From the NCBI RefSeq assembly GCF_035440685.1, contig NZ_DAORMW010000028.1: a DNA stretch of 64,000 bases, one strand, 5' to 3'. Each line of letters starts with the position of its first letter. Positions within the stretch are counted from its first letter, which is position 1. Both the position numbers and the translations under genes were made by a program. Shown piece by piece: positions 33,123 to 41,461 of the stretch. The stretch is from Accumulibacter appositus. GTDB lineage: Bacteria > Pseudomonadota > Gammaproteobacteria > Burkholderiales > Rhodocyclaceae. Under the pieces are notes generated by a model. That model was given only the letters and a program-made list of their open reading frames with translations. It had not been told where the DNA came from and ran no database searches.

Positions 33123-33742
33123 GATTTGCGTCCGAGCCGATAGAAAGCCAAACTGCCATTGAGGTTGGGGTCGTCTGCCACCTCCCGGCCGGCTTCGTCG
33201 AATGCCAGGCGCTCACGAATCTGGATGCCGAGCCGACCACACAGGTCTTCGAAATCGACGATCGTGAAGAAGCGCACATTTGGCGTATCGAACCAGTCGT
33301 AGGGCAGATCCTCGGACACCGGCATATGCCCGGCGGCAATCGCCGCGCGGTTGCTACGGTAAGCGAAGTTGGGGAAGCTGACCACCGCTTCGGCGGCGAC
33401 GCGCAGCATCTCGGTGAGAATGCGCTCGGTGGTGTGCATCGTCTGCAAGGCCTGCGAAATGATCGCCCGATCGAAGGAATGGTCTTCGAAGCCAAGCAGC
33501 CCCGATTCGATATTCATCTGGATCACGTCGACACCGTTGCGAATACAGGCGAGAACGCTTTCCGGGTCGATTTCGACGCCATAGCCGGTCACATCGCGGG
33601 TCTCGTCGAGATAACGCAGCAGCCTGCCGTCACCGCAACCGAGGTCGAGAACGTGCTCGCCGGGTTGCAACCAGTTGGCGATCACCGCGAAGTCGAAGCG
33701 CTCGCGTTGCTCTGCCTTGACTCTCCTCTCCTGCTCGGTCAT
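33119..33742 (-). CDS. metW: Methionine biosynthesis protein MetW
   Basis: SAM-binding methyltransferase-fold protein that partners MetX in many proteobacteria. The 207-residue product has DFAVIANWLQPGEHVLDLGCGDGRLL (motif I), GYGVEIDPESV and the conserved YDWFDTPNVRFFTIVDFEDLC segment. Translation is coupled to metX (ATGA overlap at the start) and to ampG (ATGA at the stop). It should come under the metX riboswitch. Confidence 0.96.
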   Translation of the reverse strand: MTEQERRVKAEQRERFDFAVIANWLQPGEHVLDLGCGDGRLLRYLDETRDVTGYGVEIDPESVLACIRNGVDVIQMNIESGLLGFEDHSFDRAIISQALQTMHTTERILTEMLRVAAEAVVSFPNFAYRSNRAAIAAGHMPVSEDLPYDWFDTPNVRFFTIVDFEDLCGRLGIQIRERLAFDEAGREVADDPNLNGSLAFYRLGRKS

Positions 33743-34866
33743 ATGGCGATGTTTCCCAGATAGGCGCGCAGCAGTGCATGGTAGTGCTGGTCGTCGAGCA
33801 GGAAGGAATCGTGACCGGCGTCACAGTCAATCTCGGCGTACACGACGCGCAGGCGATTATCCAGTAGCGCGAAAACGATTTCCCGCGAACGCGACGGCGC
33901 AAAACGCCAGTCGGTCGAAAAGCTGGCGACGAAGAACCTCGCCTTGGCGCGAGCCAGAGCGCTTGGCAGATGGCCGGCGTAGGCGTAGGCGGGGTCGAAG
34001 TAATCGAGCGCCTTGGTCATCATCAGATAGGTGTTGGCGTCGAAGAAAGCGGCGAATTTGTTACCCTGGTAGCGCAGGTAGGATTCGATTTCGAAGTCCA
34101 CGTCGTAGCTGAACTTGTGCTCACCGTGACGCAGTTGCCGACCAAATTTCTCGGCCATCTGGCTATCCGAGAGATAGGTGATATGGCCGACCATGCGCGC
34201 CAGCCGCAGGCCGCGCGTCGGCAGGACACCGTGTTCGGCGTAATAGCCGCCATGAAAGTCCGGATCGGAAATGATTGCCTGCCGCGCCACCTCGTTGAAG
34301 GCGATGTTCTGCGCCGACAGTTTGGGTGCCGAAGCGATGACCATCGCGTGCCGAATGCGATCGGGGAATTGCAGCGACCATTCGAGTGCCTGCATGCCAC
34401 CGAGGCTACCGCCGAGCACTGCCGCCCAGGTTTCAATGCCGAGATGATCGGCCAGCCTGGCCTGCGCGGCCACCCAGTCCTCAACAGTGACCAGGGGAAA
34501 ATCAGCGCCGTAGCGTTTGCCGGTCTCGGGCCTGATCGACAGCGGCCCGGTCGAACCATAGCAGCCGCCCAGGTTGTTGACGCCGATGACGAAGAAGCGG
34601 TTGGTGTCGAGCGGTTTGCCGGGTCCGACCAGATTGTCCCACCAGCCGATGTTCTCCGGATCATCGCCATAGAAACCGGCGACGTGGTGACTGCCCGCCA
34701 GCGCGTGGCAGACCAGCACGGCATTGGAATGCGAGGCATTAAGCGTGCCATAGGTTTCATAGGCCAGCTCGAAGCCGGGCAGCACGGCGCCGCTCTTCAG
34801 CGTCAACGGCGTGTCGAAGCGCACGCACTGCGGAGTAACGAGGCCGACGGAGTTCTCTGGTGACAT
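33739..34866 (-). CDS. metX: Homoserine O-acyltransferase MetX (probably succinyl-CoA dependent)
   Basis: Alpha/beta-hydrolase enzyme acylating homoserine, the first dedicated step to methionine. The 375-residue product has the nucleophile elbow GGSLGGMQAL (Ser 154), CHALAGSHH and a C-terminal catalytic AGHDSFLLD histidine. The substrate-loop sequence NNLGGCYGSTGP has Ser-Thr where acetyltransferases often show Thr-Thr. Betaproteobacterial MetX of this type is classed as homoserine O-succinyltransferase (metXS). This specificity is inference. The gene follows a promoter, a SAM-II-like riboswitch and an intrinsic terminator, suggesting SAM-dependent attenuation. Confidence 0.95.
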   Translation of the reverse strand: MSPENSVGLVTPQCVRFDTPLTLKSGAVLPGFELAYETYGTLNASHSNAVLVCHALAGSHHVAGFYGDDPENIGWWDNLVGPGKPLDTNRFFVIGVNNLGGCYGSTGPLSIRPETGKRYGADFPLVTVEDWVAAQARLADHLGIETWAAVLGGSLGGMQALEWSLQFPDRIRHAMVIASAPKLSAQNIAFNEVARQAIISDPDFHGGYYAEHGVLPTRGLRLARMVGHITYLSDSQMAEKFGRQLRHGEHKFSYDVDFEIESYLRYQGNKFAAFFDANTYLMMTKALDYFDPAYAYAGHLPSALARAKARFFVASFSTDWRFAPSRSREIVFALLDNRLRVVYAEIDCDAGHDSFLLDDQHYHALLRAYLGNIAI

Positions 34867-34898
34867 CGCGATGCTAGGGGTAACCGAGGCAGAAGAAG

Positions 34899-34933
34899 AA
34901 AAAAAACCCAGTCAGCGAGCAAGGCGGACTGGG
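34899..34933 (-). terminator. Intrinsic terminator in the metX leader (attenuator)
   Basis: On the minus strand, CCCAGTC, a 13-base loop, then GACTGGG and eight T residues. It lies between the riboswitch-like element and the metX ATG, 32 bp before the gene. A terminator inside a leader after an aptamer is the expected output device for transcriptional attenuation. It may also catch ptsI read-through. Confidence 0.88.
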
Positions 34934-34937
34934 CGTG

Positions 34938-34996
34938 CCGCGCTTTAGCCGTATTTATAAGGCGCCCGCAAGCTGATCGTTCAAATCGGCGCCAAG
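34938..34996 (-). promoter_or_regulatory. SAM-II (SAM-alpha)-like riboswitch aptamer upstream of metX
   Basis: On the minus strand, a GGCGCC/GGCGCC P1 stem (34993-34988 with 34966-34961) encloses a loop beginning GATTTGAACG and containing CAGCTTGC. After the stem comes TTATAAATACGGCTAAAG. The spaced segments GAUUUG, GCUUGC, UAAA and GCUAAA, in this order around one stem, are those of SAM-II aptamers controlling metX/metA. GGCU (34950-34947) can pair with loop AGCU (34974-34971) to give the pseudoknot. It starts at the predicted transcription start and is followed by an intrinsic terminator and metX. Recognised by eye, not by covariance search. Confidence 0.78.
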
Positions 34997-35003
34997 GCCG
35001 CGA

Positions 35004-35032
35004 AAGTTACCTGCAGCCTGCGTAAAAGTCAA
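35004..35032 (-). promoter_or_regulatory. Candidate sigma-70 promoter of metXW
   Basis: Minus strand TTGACT (5 of 6), a 17 bp spacer and TAACTT (3 of 6), immediately downstream of the ptsI stop. The predicted start near 34997 coincides with the 5' edge of the riboswitch-like element, which supports both calls. Confidence 0.55.
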
Positions 35033-35033
35033 T

Positions 35034-36776
35034 TCAGGCGTTGAGTTTCTCCAGCTGCTCGCGAATCTTCCCCGGCTCCTCGTGGCGCAGCAAGCGGCGA
35101 ACGATGGGTGCCAGTTCGGCGCAATTGCTCTGCATGATGCGTTGCTTGACCGACAGAATCTGTGCCGGATGCATCGAAAACTGGCGCAGACCCATGCCCA
35201 GCAGCAAGCGCGTCAGCAAGGGATCGCCGGCCAGTTCGCCGCAGATCGAAACCGGGATGTGCACCTTTTCGGCATTGGCGATGGTGTGTGCCAGCAGCAT
35301 CAGGACCGCCGGATGCAGCGGATCGTAAAGATGCGCCACCTGTTCGTCGCTACGATCGATGGCCAGGGTGTACTGGATCAGGTCATTGGTCCCGATCGAC
35401 AGGAAATGCAGGCGGCGCAGAAAGAGGCCGACCGCCAGCGCGGCAGCCGGGATCTCGATCATCGCGCCGACCTCAATCTCCTCGTCGAAAAGACACTTCT
35501 CGCCGCGCAAGCTCGACTTCGCCCGTTCGATCGCCGCCAGCGTCTGGTCGATTTCGTGCGCCTGCGAAAGCATCGGAATCAGCAACTTGATCTTGCCGAA
35601 CTGCGATGCCCGCAAGATGGCGCGCAACTGCGTCTGGAACATCTTCGATTCGGCCAGCGACAAGCGGATCGCGCGCAGGCCAAGCGCCGGATTGCTTTGC
35701 ATGCGATCACCGGCCACTTTCTCCGGATGCAGGTCCTTGTCGTAACCGAGATCGAAAGTACGGATGGTGACCGGCCTCCCCCCCATGCCGGTGACCACCG
35801 CTCGGTAGGCCTCGAACTGTTCGTCCTCGGTCGGCATGTCGCCGCGATCGAGAAACAGGAATTCGGTGCGGAACAGGCCGATGCCTTCGGCACCGCCGTC
35901 GAGCGCATTGGCGACATCGCCCGGCAGCTCGATATTGGCGTGCAGCGCGATATCTACGCCGTCGAGGGTCGACGACTTGGCCGTCTTGAGTCGGCGGAGC
36001 TTCGTGCGTTCGAGCTCGATCTGACTTTTTCGCAGACGATATTCGTCGAGAATACGCGCATCGGGGTTGACGATCAGCACGCCGCGGGTGCCGTCGACAA
36101 TCAGGTTTTCCTTGTCGCGAATCAGCTGCCGCGCATTGTGCAGACCAAGCACCGCAGGAATGCGCAGGCTGCGCGCGAGAATCGCCGTATGCGAGGTCGA
36201 ACCGCCGACGTCGGTGACGAAGGCCGCAAAATGATGCTCCTTGTAAGCGATGACGTCAGCCGGTGAGAGATCGTGCGCAACGACGATCAGATCCTCTTCC
36301 TTGACTCCCTTGCCGGTACGCATCGCCATCCGGCCGGGCTGCCCGACGAGTTCCTTGATCACCCGCTCGACGACCTGGCGCACGTCGTAGCTGCGCTCGC
36401 GCAGATACTGATCTTCGAAGCTCTCGAACTGACCTACCAGCACGTCCATCTGCTGCACCAGTGCCCATTCGGCGTTGCAGCGACGTTCGCGAATCAGCTG
36501 CTTGGGAGTCTCGGCAAGCTCCGGGTCAGCAAGAATCATCGAATGCAGGTCAATGAAGGCGCCGAATTCGCCTGGCGAATGCTGCATCCGCTCCTTCAGG
36601 CTGGCAAATTCCTCGTGAACCCTGAGCAGCGCCTCCTCGAAGCGCGCCACCTCTTTATCTACCTGGCGGGGAGCGATGACCAGGTGCGACACCTCGAGCG
36701 TCGCATGCGACATCAGACGTGCCTTGCCGATCGCGATACCGCCGGAAACCGGCAGGCCATGTAAAGTAAAACTCAT
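35034..36776 (-). CDS. ptsI: PTS enzyme I (phosphoenolpyruvate-protein phosphotransferase)
   Basis: Autophosphorylates from PEP and passes phosphate to HPr. From the ATG at 36776, 580 residues. The N-terminal HPr-binding domain is followed by the active histidine in GGSTSHTAILARS (H196). The PEP-binding barrel has GLFRTEFLFLDR, LPMLSQ-like LLIPMLSQ, GTNDLIQYTLAIDR and SICGELAGDP with the catalytic Cys. An upstream in-frame ATG at 36836 would run into the ptsH 3' end. Third gene of EIIA-ptsH-ptsI. No EIIB/EIIC is present, so a regulatory role is likely. Confidence 0.96.
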   Translation of the reverse strand: MSFTLHGLPVSGGIAIGKARLMSHATLEVSHLVIAPRQVDKEVARFEEALLRVHEEFASLKERMQHSPGEFGAFIDLHSMILADPELAETPKQLIRERRCNAEWALVQQMDVLVGQFESFEDQYLRERSYDVRQVVERVIKELVGQPGRMAMRTGKGVKEEDLIVVAHDLSPADVIAYKEHHFAAFVTDVGGSTSHTAILARSLRIPAVLGLHNARQLIRDKENLIVDGTRGVLIVNPDARILDEYRLRKSQIELERTKLRRLKTAKSSTLDGVDIALHANIELPGDVANALDGGAEGIGLFRTEFLFLDRGDMPTEDEQFEAYRAVVTGMGGRPVTIRTFDLGYDKDLHPEKVAGDRMQSNPALGLRAIRLSLAESKMFQTQLRAILRASQFGKIKLLIPMLSQAHEIDQTLAAIERAKSSLRGEKCLFDEEIEVGAMIEIPAAALAVGLFLRRLHFLSIGTNDLIQYTLAIDRSDEQVAHLYDPLHPAVLMLLAHTIANAEKVHIPVSICGELAGDPLLTRLLLGMGLRQFSMHPAQILSVKQRIMQSNCAELAPIVRRLLRHEEPGKIREQLEKLNA

Positions 36777-36819
36777 GATCGATCCACTCGGCTCACCGCC
36801 TTCACTCCACGCACTCCGT

Positions 36820-37089
36820 TCACTCCGCCTCGCCAAATTTGCTGGCGACCAGCGCGAGAATGGCCTCGCTGGCCGCCTGCTCGTCGCTGCCCGTGGTCTC
36901 GACGATCACCGTCGAACCTTTGCCTGCGGCCAGCATCATCACCCCCATGATGCTCTTGGCGTTGATGCGGCGCGCGCCCTTCTCCATCCACACGTCGCTG
37001 TCGAAGCTGCTGGCGAGCTGCGTCAGCTTGGCCGAGGCACGCGCGTGCAGACCCAGTTTATTGAGAATCGCCGTTTCGGCACGTACCAT
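36820..37089 (-). CDS. ptsH: PTS phosphocarrier protein HPr
   Basis: Small phosphocarrier between enzyme I and EIIA. The 89-residue protein has His 15 in NKLGLHARASAK and Ser 46 in NAKSIMGVMMLAA, the latter being the site for HPr kinase where present. It lies 25 bp after the EIIA gene and 43 bp before ptsI. No hprK is in the window. Length and residues are canonical. Confidence 0.97.
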   Translation of the reverse strand: MVRAETAILNKLGLHARASAKLTQLASSFDSDVWMEKGARRINAKSIMGVMMLAAGKGSTVIVETTGSDEQAASEAILALVASKFGEAE

Positions 37090-37114
37090 GCGGGCCTCCG
37101 ATCGTCGTCAGCAA

Positions 37115-37504
37115 CTAGGGCGTCGGCAGCTTGATCACGCCGTCGTGAGCACCGCTGACCGCTTTCTGAAGAAGAATGTCCATGCCCTTGTCGCGATAAG
37201 TCAGTGCGCGCAGCAGCATCGGCAGGCTGAGGCCGGAAACACCCTCGACGTGGCCGGACTGGAGCAATTTGAGCGCCAGATTGGCCGGTGTCGCGCCAAA
37301 TATGTCGGTCATTACCACCACCCCCTGACCTCCATCGACTTCCTTGAGCAGCAAGCGTGCGCGCGGCAGGATATCGAGCGGATCATCCTGCGGCGCCACG
37401 CCGAGTTGTGCAATCAATGGCGGACGCTTGTTGAGGACGTGACAAGCATTCTGGATCAGGCTTTCGCCAAAGCAGCCATGGGTTATCAGAAGAATGCCGA
37501 TCAT
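37115..37504 (-). CDS. PTS EIIA component, mannose family
   Basis: Cytoplasmic EIIA of the mannose type, phosphorylated on His 9 (ILLITHGCFGESL). The 129-residue product also has VVVMTDIFGATPANLALKL and LSLPMLLRAL, typical of the fold. It stands alone without EIIB, EIIC or EIID. In betaproteobacteria the gshB-EIIA-ptsH-ptsI order is common and the system is thought to signal carbon or nitrogen state rather than import sugar. That role is inference from relatives. Confidence 0.93.
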   Translation of the reverse strand: MIGILLITHGCFGESLIQNACHVLNKRPPLIAQLGVAPQDDPLDILPRARLLLKEVDGGQGVVVMTDIFGATPANLALKLLQSGHVEGVSGLSLPMLLRALTYRDKGMDILLQKAVSGAHDGVIKLPTP

Positions 37505-37583
37505 TACACCCCCTCGTCAAAGCAGGCCGCCATTCTAAGCGATTCCGCGCCTCCGGGCACTGTCCACGGCTGCGGCGCCGCGC

Positions 37584-38621
37584 TCAGGGAAGCACTTCGA
37601 GCGCTGGCGGCTGGCCGCCGACGTAGTCAAGGCGAGCATGCAGCGCCCGGCTGACCTGTAGCCGACCTTCGGCATCGACCCTGAGCACCTGCTCCAACTG
37701 CAACACGCGCGCCAGGCGCGGCCAGTCGGCGCCGGCAATGAACAAGGGCTTGGAGGCGACATCAGAAAGCATCCCGGCAGCGGGGCGGGCGCTGACCAGC
37801 ACGCTCAGTGCCTGCGTATGGGTCACCGGCTGAGCACTACGAGGGTCGAGCAGGTGGCAGTAGCGCCGGCCGTGGCTCTCGAAATAGCGTTGGTAGTCGC
37901 CCGAGGTGCCAATCGCCTCGCCGTCGTCGAGTTCGACGGTCGCCAGCGGACCCGGCTGACGCGGGTGCTGGATACCGACCCGCCAGCGCTCACCGTTCTT
38001 GCTGCCCAGCGCCAGAACATTTCCACCAATGTTGATCAACGCATTATGTACGCCCTGCACCTTGAGAAGACGCGCCGCGCGGTCCAGCGCCACCCCCTTG
38101 AGGTAGCCGCCAAAGTCGAGCGCCAGCATGGCGTTGCGACTACTGACCTGCAATTTGTCGAGTTGCAGATCGGCGATCCCGGGTCGCGCCGCTCGCCAGG
38201 CAGCCAGCGCGCCGGCATCGGGCAAGCTGGCTGGCAACTGGTCGGACTGAAAACCCCACAGCGCGATCAGGGCGCCGATGCCGGGATCGAAAAGCCCTTC
38301 GCTGAGCCGCGAAAAACGCTGCGCGTCGGCCAGCAGGCCGGCCATTTCCGGCGTCACCGTGAGCGATCGGCCAGCGGTCAGTGCCTGATTCAGGCGACTC
38401 AGTTCGGAAGGCTGCCAGGCGTGATAGCTGCGGTGCAGACGGTCGAATTCACGCAGCACGGCCGCCGCTGCGGGGCGTGCCTCGGCCTCGGCAAGGCCGG
38501 CAATCAAGACCTCGACACGGGTACCGAAGACGAAGGCCTGCTGCTGGTACAGCGGCGCCCGGCCGCAGGCCGCAAGAAGACAGGCCAGCGCGAAGAGGAG
38601 GATTAGGCGGCGGCCACGCAC
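37584..38621 (-). CDS. apbE: FAD:protein FMN transferase ApbE
   Basis: Exported lipoprotein that attaches FMN covalently to flavoproteins such as Nqr/Rnf subunits. The 345-residue product starts at a GTG inside the gshB 3' end (19 bp overlap). It has lipobox LLAACG (Cys 19), AFVFGTRVEV, FDPGIGALIALWGF, ALDFGGYLKGVALDRA, INIGGNVLALG and the metal/FAD-binding HLLDPRSAQPVTHTQALSVLVSARPAAGMLSDVAS region. No target flavoprotein gene is in the window. Confidence 0.94.
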   Translation of the reverse strand: MRGRRLILLFALACLLAACGRAPLYQQQAFVFGTRVEVLIAGLAEAEARPAAAAVLREFDRLHRSYHAWQPSELSRLNQALTAGRSLTVTPEMAGLLADAQRFSRLSEGLFDPGIGALIALWGFQSDQLPASLPDAGALAAWRAARPGIADLQLDKLQVSSRNAMLALDFGGYLKGVALDRAARLLKVQGVHNALINIGGNVLALGSKNGERWRVGIQHPRQPGPLATVELDDGEAIGTSGDYQRYFESHGRRYCHLLDPRSAQPVTHTQALSVLVSARPAAGMLSDVASKPLFIAGADWPRLARVLQLEQVLRVDAEGRLQVSRALHARLDYVGGQPPALEVLP

Positions 38622-39556
38622 GCACGTTCCAGCGCCACCACGAACAGCTCGGCGGCGTCAAAACCGGTCTGCTCGGCAATTTCCACGATGCACGTCGGGC
38701 TGGTGATGTTGATCTCGGTCAGCCAGTCGCCGATCACGTCGAGACCGACGAAGAACAAACCGCGCGCCGCCAATAGCGGCGCCAGCGTGGTCGCGATCTC
38801 GCGGTCGCGCGCGCTCAGTTCGCGGGCCACGCCACGGCCGCCGACGGCGAGATTGCCGCGCGTCTCGCCAGCTTTTGGAATGCGTGCCAGGCAGTAGGGA
38901 ACGACTTCGCCGCCAACGATCAGAATGCGCTTGTCGCCGTCGACGATCTCCGGAATGTAGCGCTGGGCAATCACCGTACGTGCGCCATTGTGCGTCAAGG
39001 TCTCGACGATCACGTTGCGATTCGGATCATCGTGACGAACGCGGAAGACGCCAGTCCCACCCATTCCATCGAGCGGCTTGACGATCGTATCCCGCTCGAG
39101 ATCGATGAAGGCCTGGATCAACGCGGGAACACGGGCGACCACCCCAGGTACCGCAAATTGCGGAAATTCAGCCACCGACAACTTCTCGGAATGATCGCGC
39201 AGGGCACGCGGCCGATTGAAAACGCGCGCACCCTCGGCCTCGGCGCGCTCAAGCAGCCAGGTGCTGGTCACGTACTCGGCATCGAAGGGTGGATCCTTGC
39301 GCATCATCACGGCGGCGAAATCGCGCAGCGCAACGACATGGCGATCAACCTCGACGAACCAGTCATCATCGTCGGCGAGCATTTCCAGATGCACCGCTTC
39401 GGCACAGACCCCATGCAGCGCCGACCAGTGAATCGCCGATTGCTGCACTGCCCACACCGCGTGCCCGGCCGCCTGCGCGGCGCGCATCAAGGCGATGCTG
39501 GTGTCCTTGTACGCTTTCAGTGAAGGCAAGGGATCGACGACAAATGCTAGACGCAT
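38603..39556 (-). CDS. gshB: Glutathione synthetase
   Basis: ATP-grasp ligase joining gamma-glutamylcysteine and glycine. The 317-residue protein has MRLAFVVDPLPSLKAYKDTS at the N-terminus, DTIVKPLDGMGGTGVFR (ATP-binding loop), RYIPEIVDGDKRILIVGG, and DVIGDWLTEINITSPTCIVEI near the C-terminus. GAGGAGC precedes the ATG. gshA is not adjacent on the upstream side, where a DNA methyltransferase gene lies instead. Confidence 0.97.
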   Translation of the reverse strand: MRLAFVVDPLPSLKAYKDTSIALMRAAQAAGHAVWAVQQSAIHWSALHGVCAEAVHLEMLADDDDWFVEVDRHVVALRDFAAVMMRKDPPFDAEYVTSTWLLERAEAEGARVFNRPRALRDHSEKLSVAEFPQFAVPGVVARVPALIQAFIDLERDTIVKPLDGMGGTGVFRVRHDDPNRNVIVETLTHNGARTVIAQRYIPEIVDGDKRILIVGGEVVPYCLARIPKAGETRGNLAVGGRGVARELSARDREIATTLAPLLAARGLFFVGLDVIGDWLTEINITSPTCIVEIAEQTGFDAAELFVVALERACVAAA

Positions 39557-39691
39557 GATAGTTGCTCCTCCAGGGGTGCCGTGCGTTCGCGCCAGCGAAG
39601 CGGCATTTGTACGAGCCGGGCGACGACCCGGTAGGTGCCGACACCGCTCGGCGCTGCTGCGGCAAGCGACGCCAAGCTTTGATCCGCGATC

Positions 39692-40930
39692 TTACACCGC
39701 GCAGCCACTCAGGAAGGCACGGAAAGCCTCGGGAAGCGGCGTCTGTTCGAGACTGCGCTGGGTAAACAGAAAGCGACCGTCACAGACGAAGCCGAGGTCG
39801 GCCCAATCGACGCTGTTCAAGGCCGCTGCCAGCACCGTCACATCAACCGCCGGATCGCGCGGAAAAATCGCCAGCACCGCGCCGTCGTAGTTTGTGCAGT
39901 GATGAACGAAGAACGGTCGCGGGCGGCGAGTCTTGTTGTTCACATAGACCCGCGGCTGGGTCGACTGGTGATAGCCACGCCCCCAGTGCCACCAGTTGGA
40001 TTCCTCGAAGGGCCGGATTCGGCGCGCGATCAGGCGCTCCTTGTGCGCCAGCAGCGCCTTTGGCGGCGGCGCGCCCGGCTCGCACCACAGCATTCGCCGC
40101 GTGGCGCCAGTGGTCACCGTTGCCGAACAGACGAAGCTGCGATTGCCGTAGGCCTCGCTGGCATACAGATCGTCGGCCCCGGATACGGCACCGACCTTGA
40201 CGAAGGCAATGTCGGTCAGGTGCAGGCCATAGTCTCCGCGGGTAAACAAGAGGTGACCGCCGCTTTCCACGAAGTGGCGATCCTCCCACTGCAATCTTTC
40301 CAGGCCAGCCAGCCCATCGGCAACGCCCTGCGCGGCGTAGCGCGTGCTACGCGAAAAATTGTCGCGTTCGAAACGCCAGATCGCGCAGTTCGGTGTGGCG
40401 TCGGCAAAGAGACGCGAGTCGCCAAGATCGACGAAGTCGGTGATCGTTCCGGCCGCATAGAGCAGCCGGTTGAGCGGTATCGCCGAAGTCGCCTTGAGAA
40501 AATCGCGTGGCGTGATGAATACCAGTTCACCGCCGGGCGCCAGGTGGCGCAGGCACTTCTCGATGAAGAACAAATACAGATTGGCACGCCCATCGAGAAC
40601 ACTGGCCTTGCTTAGCGCACGCGTCCCGGCCGCAATATCCTGATAGCGCACGTAGGGCGGATTGCCGATGATCGTCGCGAAAGTTTCGCTCTCCGGCAGC
40701 GCGAAGAAGTCCATCACCCGCGCCCCAGGGGGTGCGTGCTGGGCATCGATTTCGATGCCCAGCGAAAACGGGAAATGCTGCAGGAAGGCACCGTTGCCGC
40801 AGGCTGGCTCGAGCACCCGGCCGCGGTTGCGGACCAGGGCCAGCATCGCCGCGACGATCGCCGGCGGCGTGAACACCTGTCCGAGACCGCCGACATCGAA
40901 CGTGGCGGGCACTGGCGAGCCTATTGCCAT
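39692..40930 (-). CDS. N6-adenine DNA methyltransferase, M.TaqI-like, no cognate nuclease seen
   Basis: Predicted gamma-class amino-DNA methyltransferase. The 412-residue product has the N-terminal GQVFTPPAIVAAML, SAM-binding motif I RVLEPACGNGAFL (38-50), the acidic motif LGIEID, catalytic motif IV NPPYVRYQ (90-97) and an ELVFITPRDFLKA segment. The C-terminal half is a TaqI-like target-recognition region (WHWGRGYHQSTQPRVYVNNKTRRP). No restriction endonuclease flanks it: creA and parC are upstream and gshB downstream. It may be a regulatory orphan methyltransferase or an RNA-directed relative. Target sequence unknown. Confidence 0.85.
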   Translation of the reverse strand: MAIGSPVPATFDVGGLGQVFTPPAIVAAMLALVRNRGRVLEPACGNGAFLQHFPFSLGIEIDAQHAPPGARVMDFFALPESETFATIIGNPPYVRYQDIAAGTRALSKASVLDGRANLYLFFIEKCLRHLAPGGELVFITPRDFLKATSAIPLNRLLYAAGTITDFVDLGDSRLFADATPNCAIWRFERDNFSRSTRYAAQGVADGLAGLERLQWEDRHFVESGGHLLFTRGDYGLHLTDIAFVKVGAVSGADDLYASEAYGNRSFVCSATVTTGATRRMLWCEPGAPPPKALLAHKERLIARRIRPFEESNWWHWGRGYHQSTQPRVYVNNKTRRPRPFFVHHCTNYDGAVLAIFPRDPAVDVTVLAAALNSVDWADLGFVCDGRFLFTQRSLEQTPLPEAFRAFLSGCAV

Positions 40931-40961
40931 CGGCCACCAGTGAGCGGCAGCAGCGTCGCCG

Positions 40962-41441
40962 TCAACGCCCGCTCCAGGGCATGACCGGGACCGTCGAAAT
41001 GCTGTTTGCCGGCGCGCCGTCGATCAATTTTCGGCTGATCGCCAGGTAAACCAGGGTGTTGTTGGCGGCGTCCCACATCCGGATGACCCGCGTCTCCTTG
41101 AACATGATCGAGGTATCTTCGGCGAACACCACCTGCTGTTTCGGCAGCTTGGCCGGCAGCGTGATCGGGCCCGTCTGTCGACAGGCGAGCGAAAACTGCG
41201 ACGGATCCTGCGCCAGGCCAAAACTGCCGCTGACACCACCGGTTCGCGCCTGGCTGACGTGGCAGGTCACACCCGGCACCTGCCGGTCGGAAAAGCTATC
41301 GACACATATCTTGTGATTGGCGCCGATCAGCTTCCACTCGGTGGTCACGCAACCGACCTCGTCGGCAAGCGCCAAAGCACTCGAGAAGACCAGTGCGCCA
41401 AGCATGGTCGCCCTGGTCAAGCCTGCTGTTCGCTCGATCAT
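40962..41441 (-). CDS. creA: CreA family periplasmic protein
   Basis: Conserved exported protein of unknown function. From the ATG at 41441 (preceded by GAAGGAGAAAGG) the product is 159 residues with a signal peptide (about 1-25). The CreA pattern is clear: VGCVTTEWKLIGANHKICVDSF, VTCHVSQARTGGVSGSFGLAQDPS and the C-terminal ISTVPVMPW. A start 24 bases upstream would overlap parC and has no ribosome-binding site. It lies 20 bp after parC and 31 bp before the methyltransferase gene. The E. coli name comes from the creABCD locus, but no creBCD is here. Confidence 0.94.
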   Translation of the reverse strand: MIERTAGLTRATMLGALVFSSALALADEVGCVTTEWKLIGANHKICVDSFSDRQVPGVTCHVSQARTGGVSGSFGLAQDPSQFSLACRQTGPITLPAKLPKQQVVFAEDTSIMFKETRVIRMWDAANNTLVYLAISRKLIDGAPANSISTVPVMPWSGR

Positions 41442-41461
41442 CCTTTCTCCTTCGCCATGAA

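Noticed and set aside
36780..36825. Repeated CACTCC units between ptsI and ptsH, similar to those at 7921-7950
   Set aside because: Too short and irregular to call a shared repeat; probably chance in GC-rich sequence.
39692..40930. Complete restriction-modification system
   Set aside because: Only the methyltransferase is present; neighbours are creA, parC and gshB.
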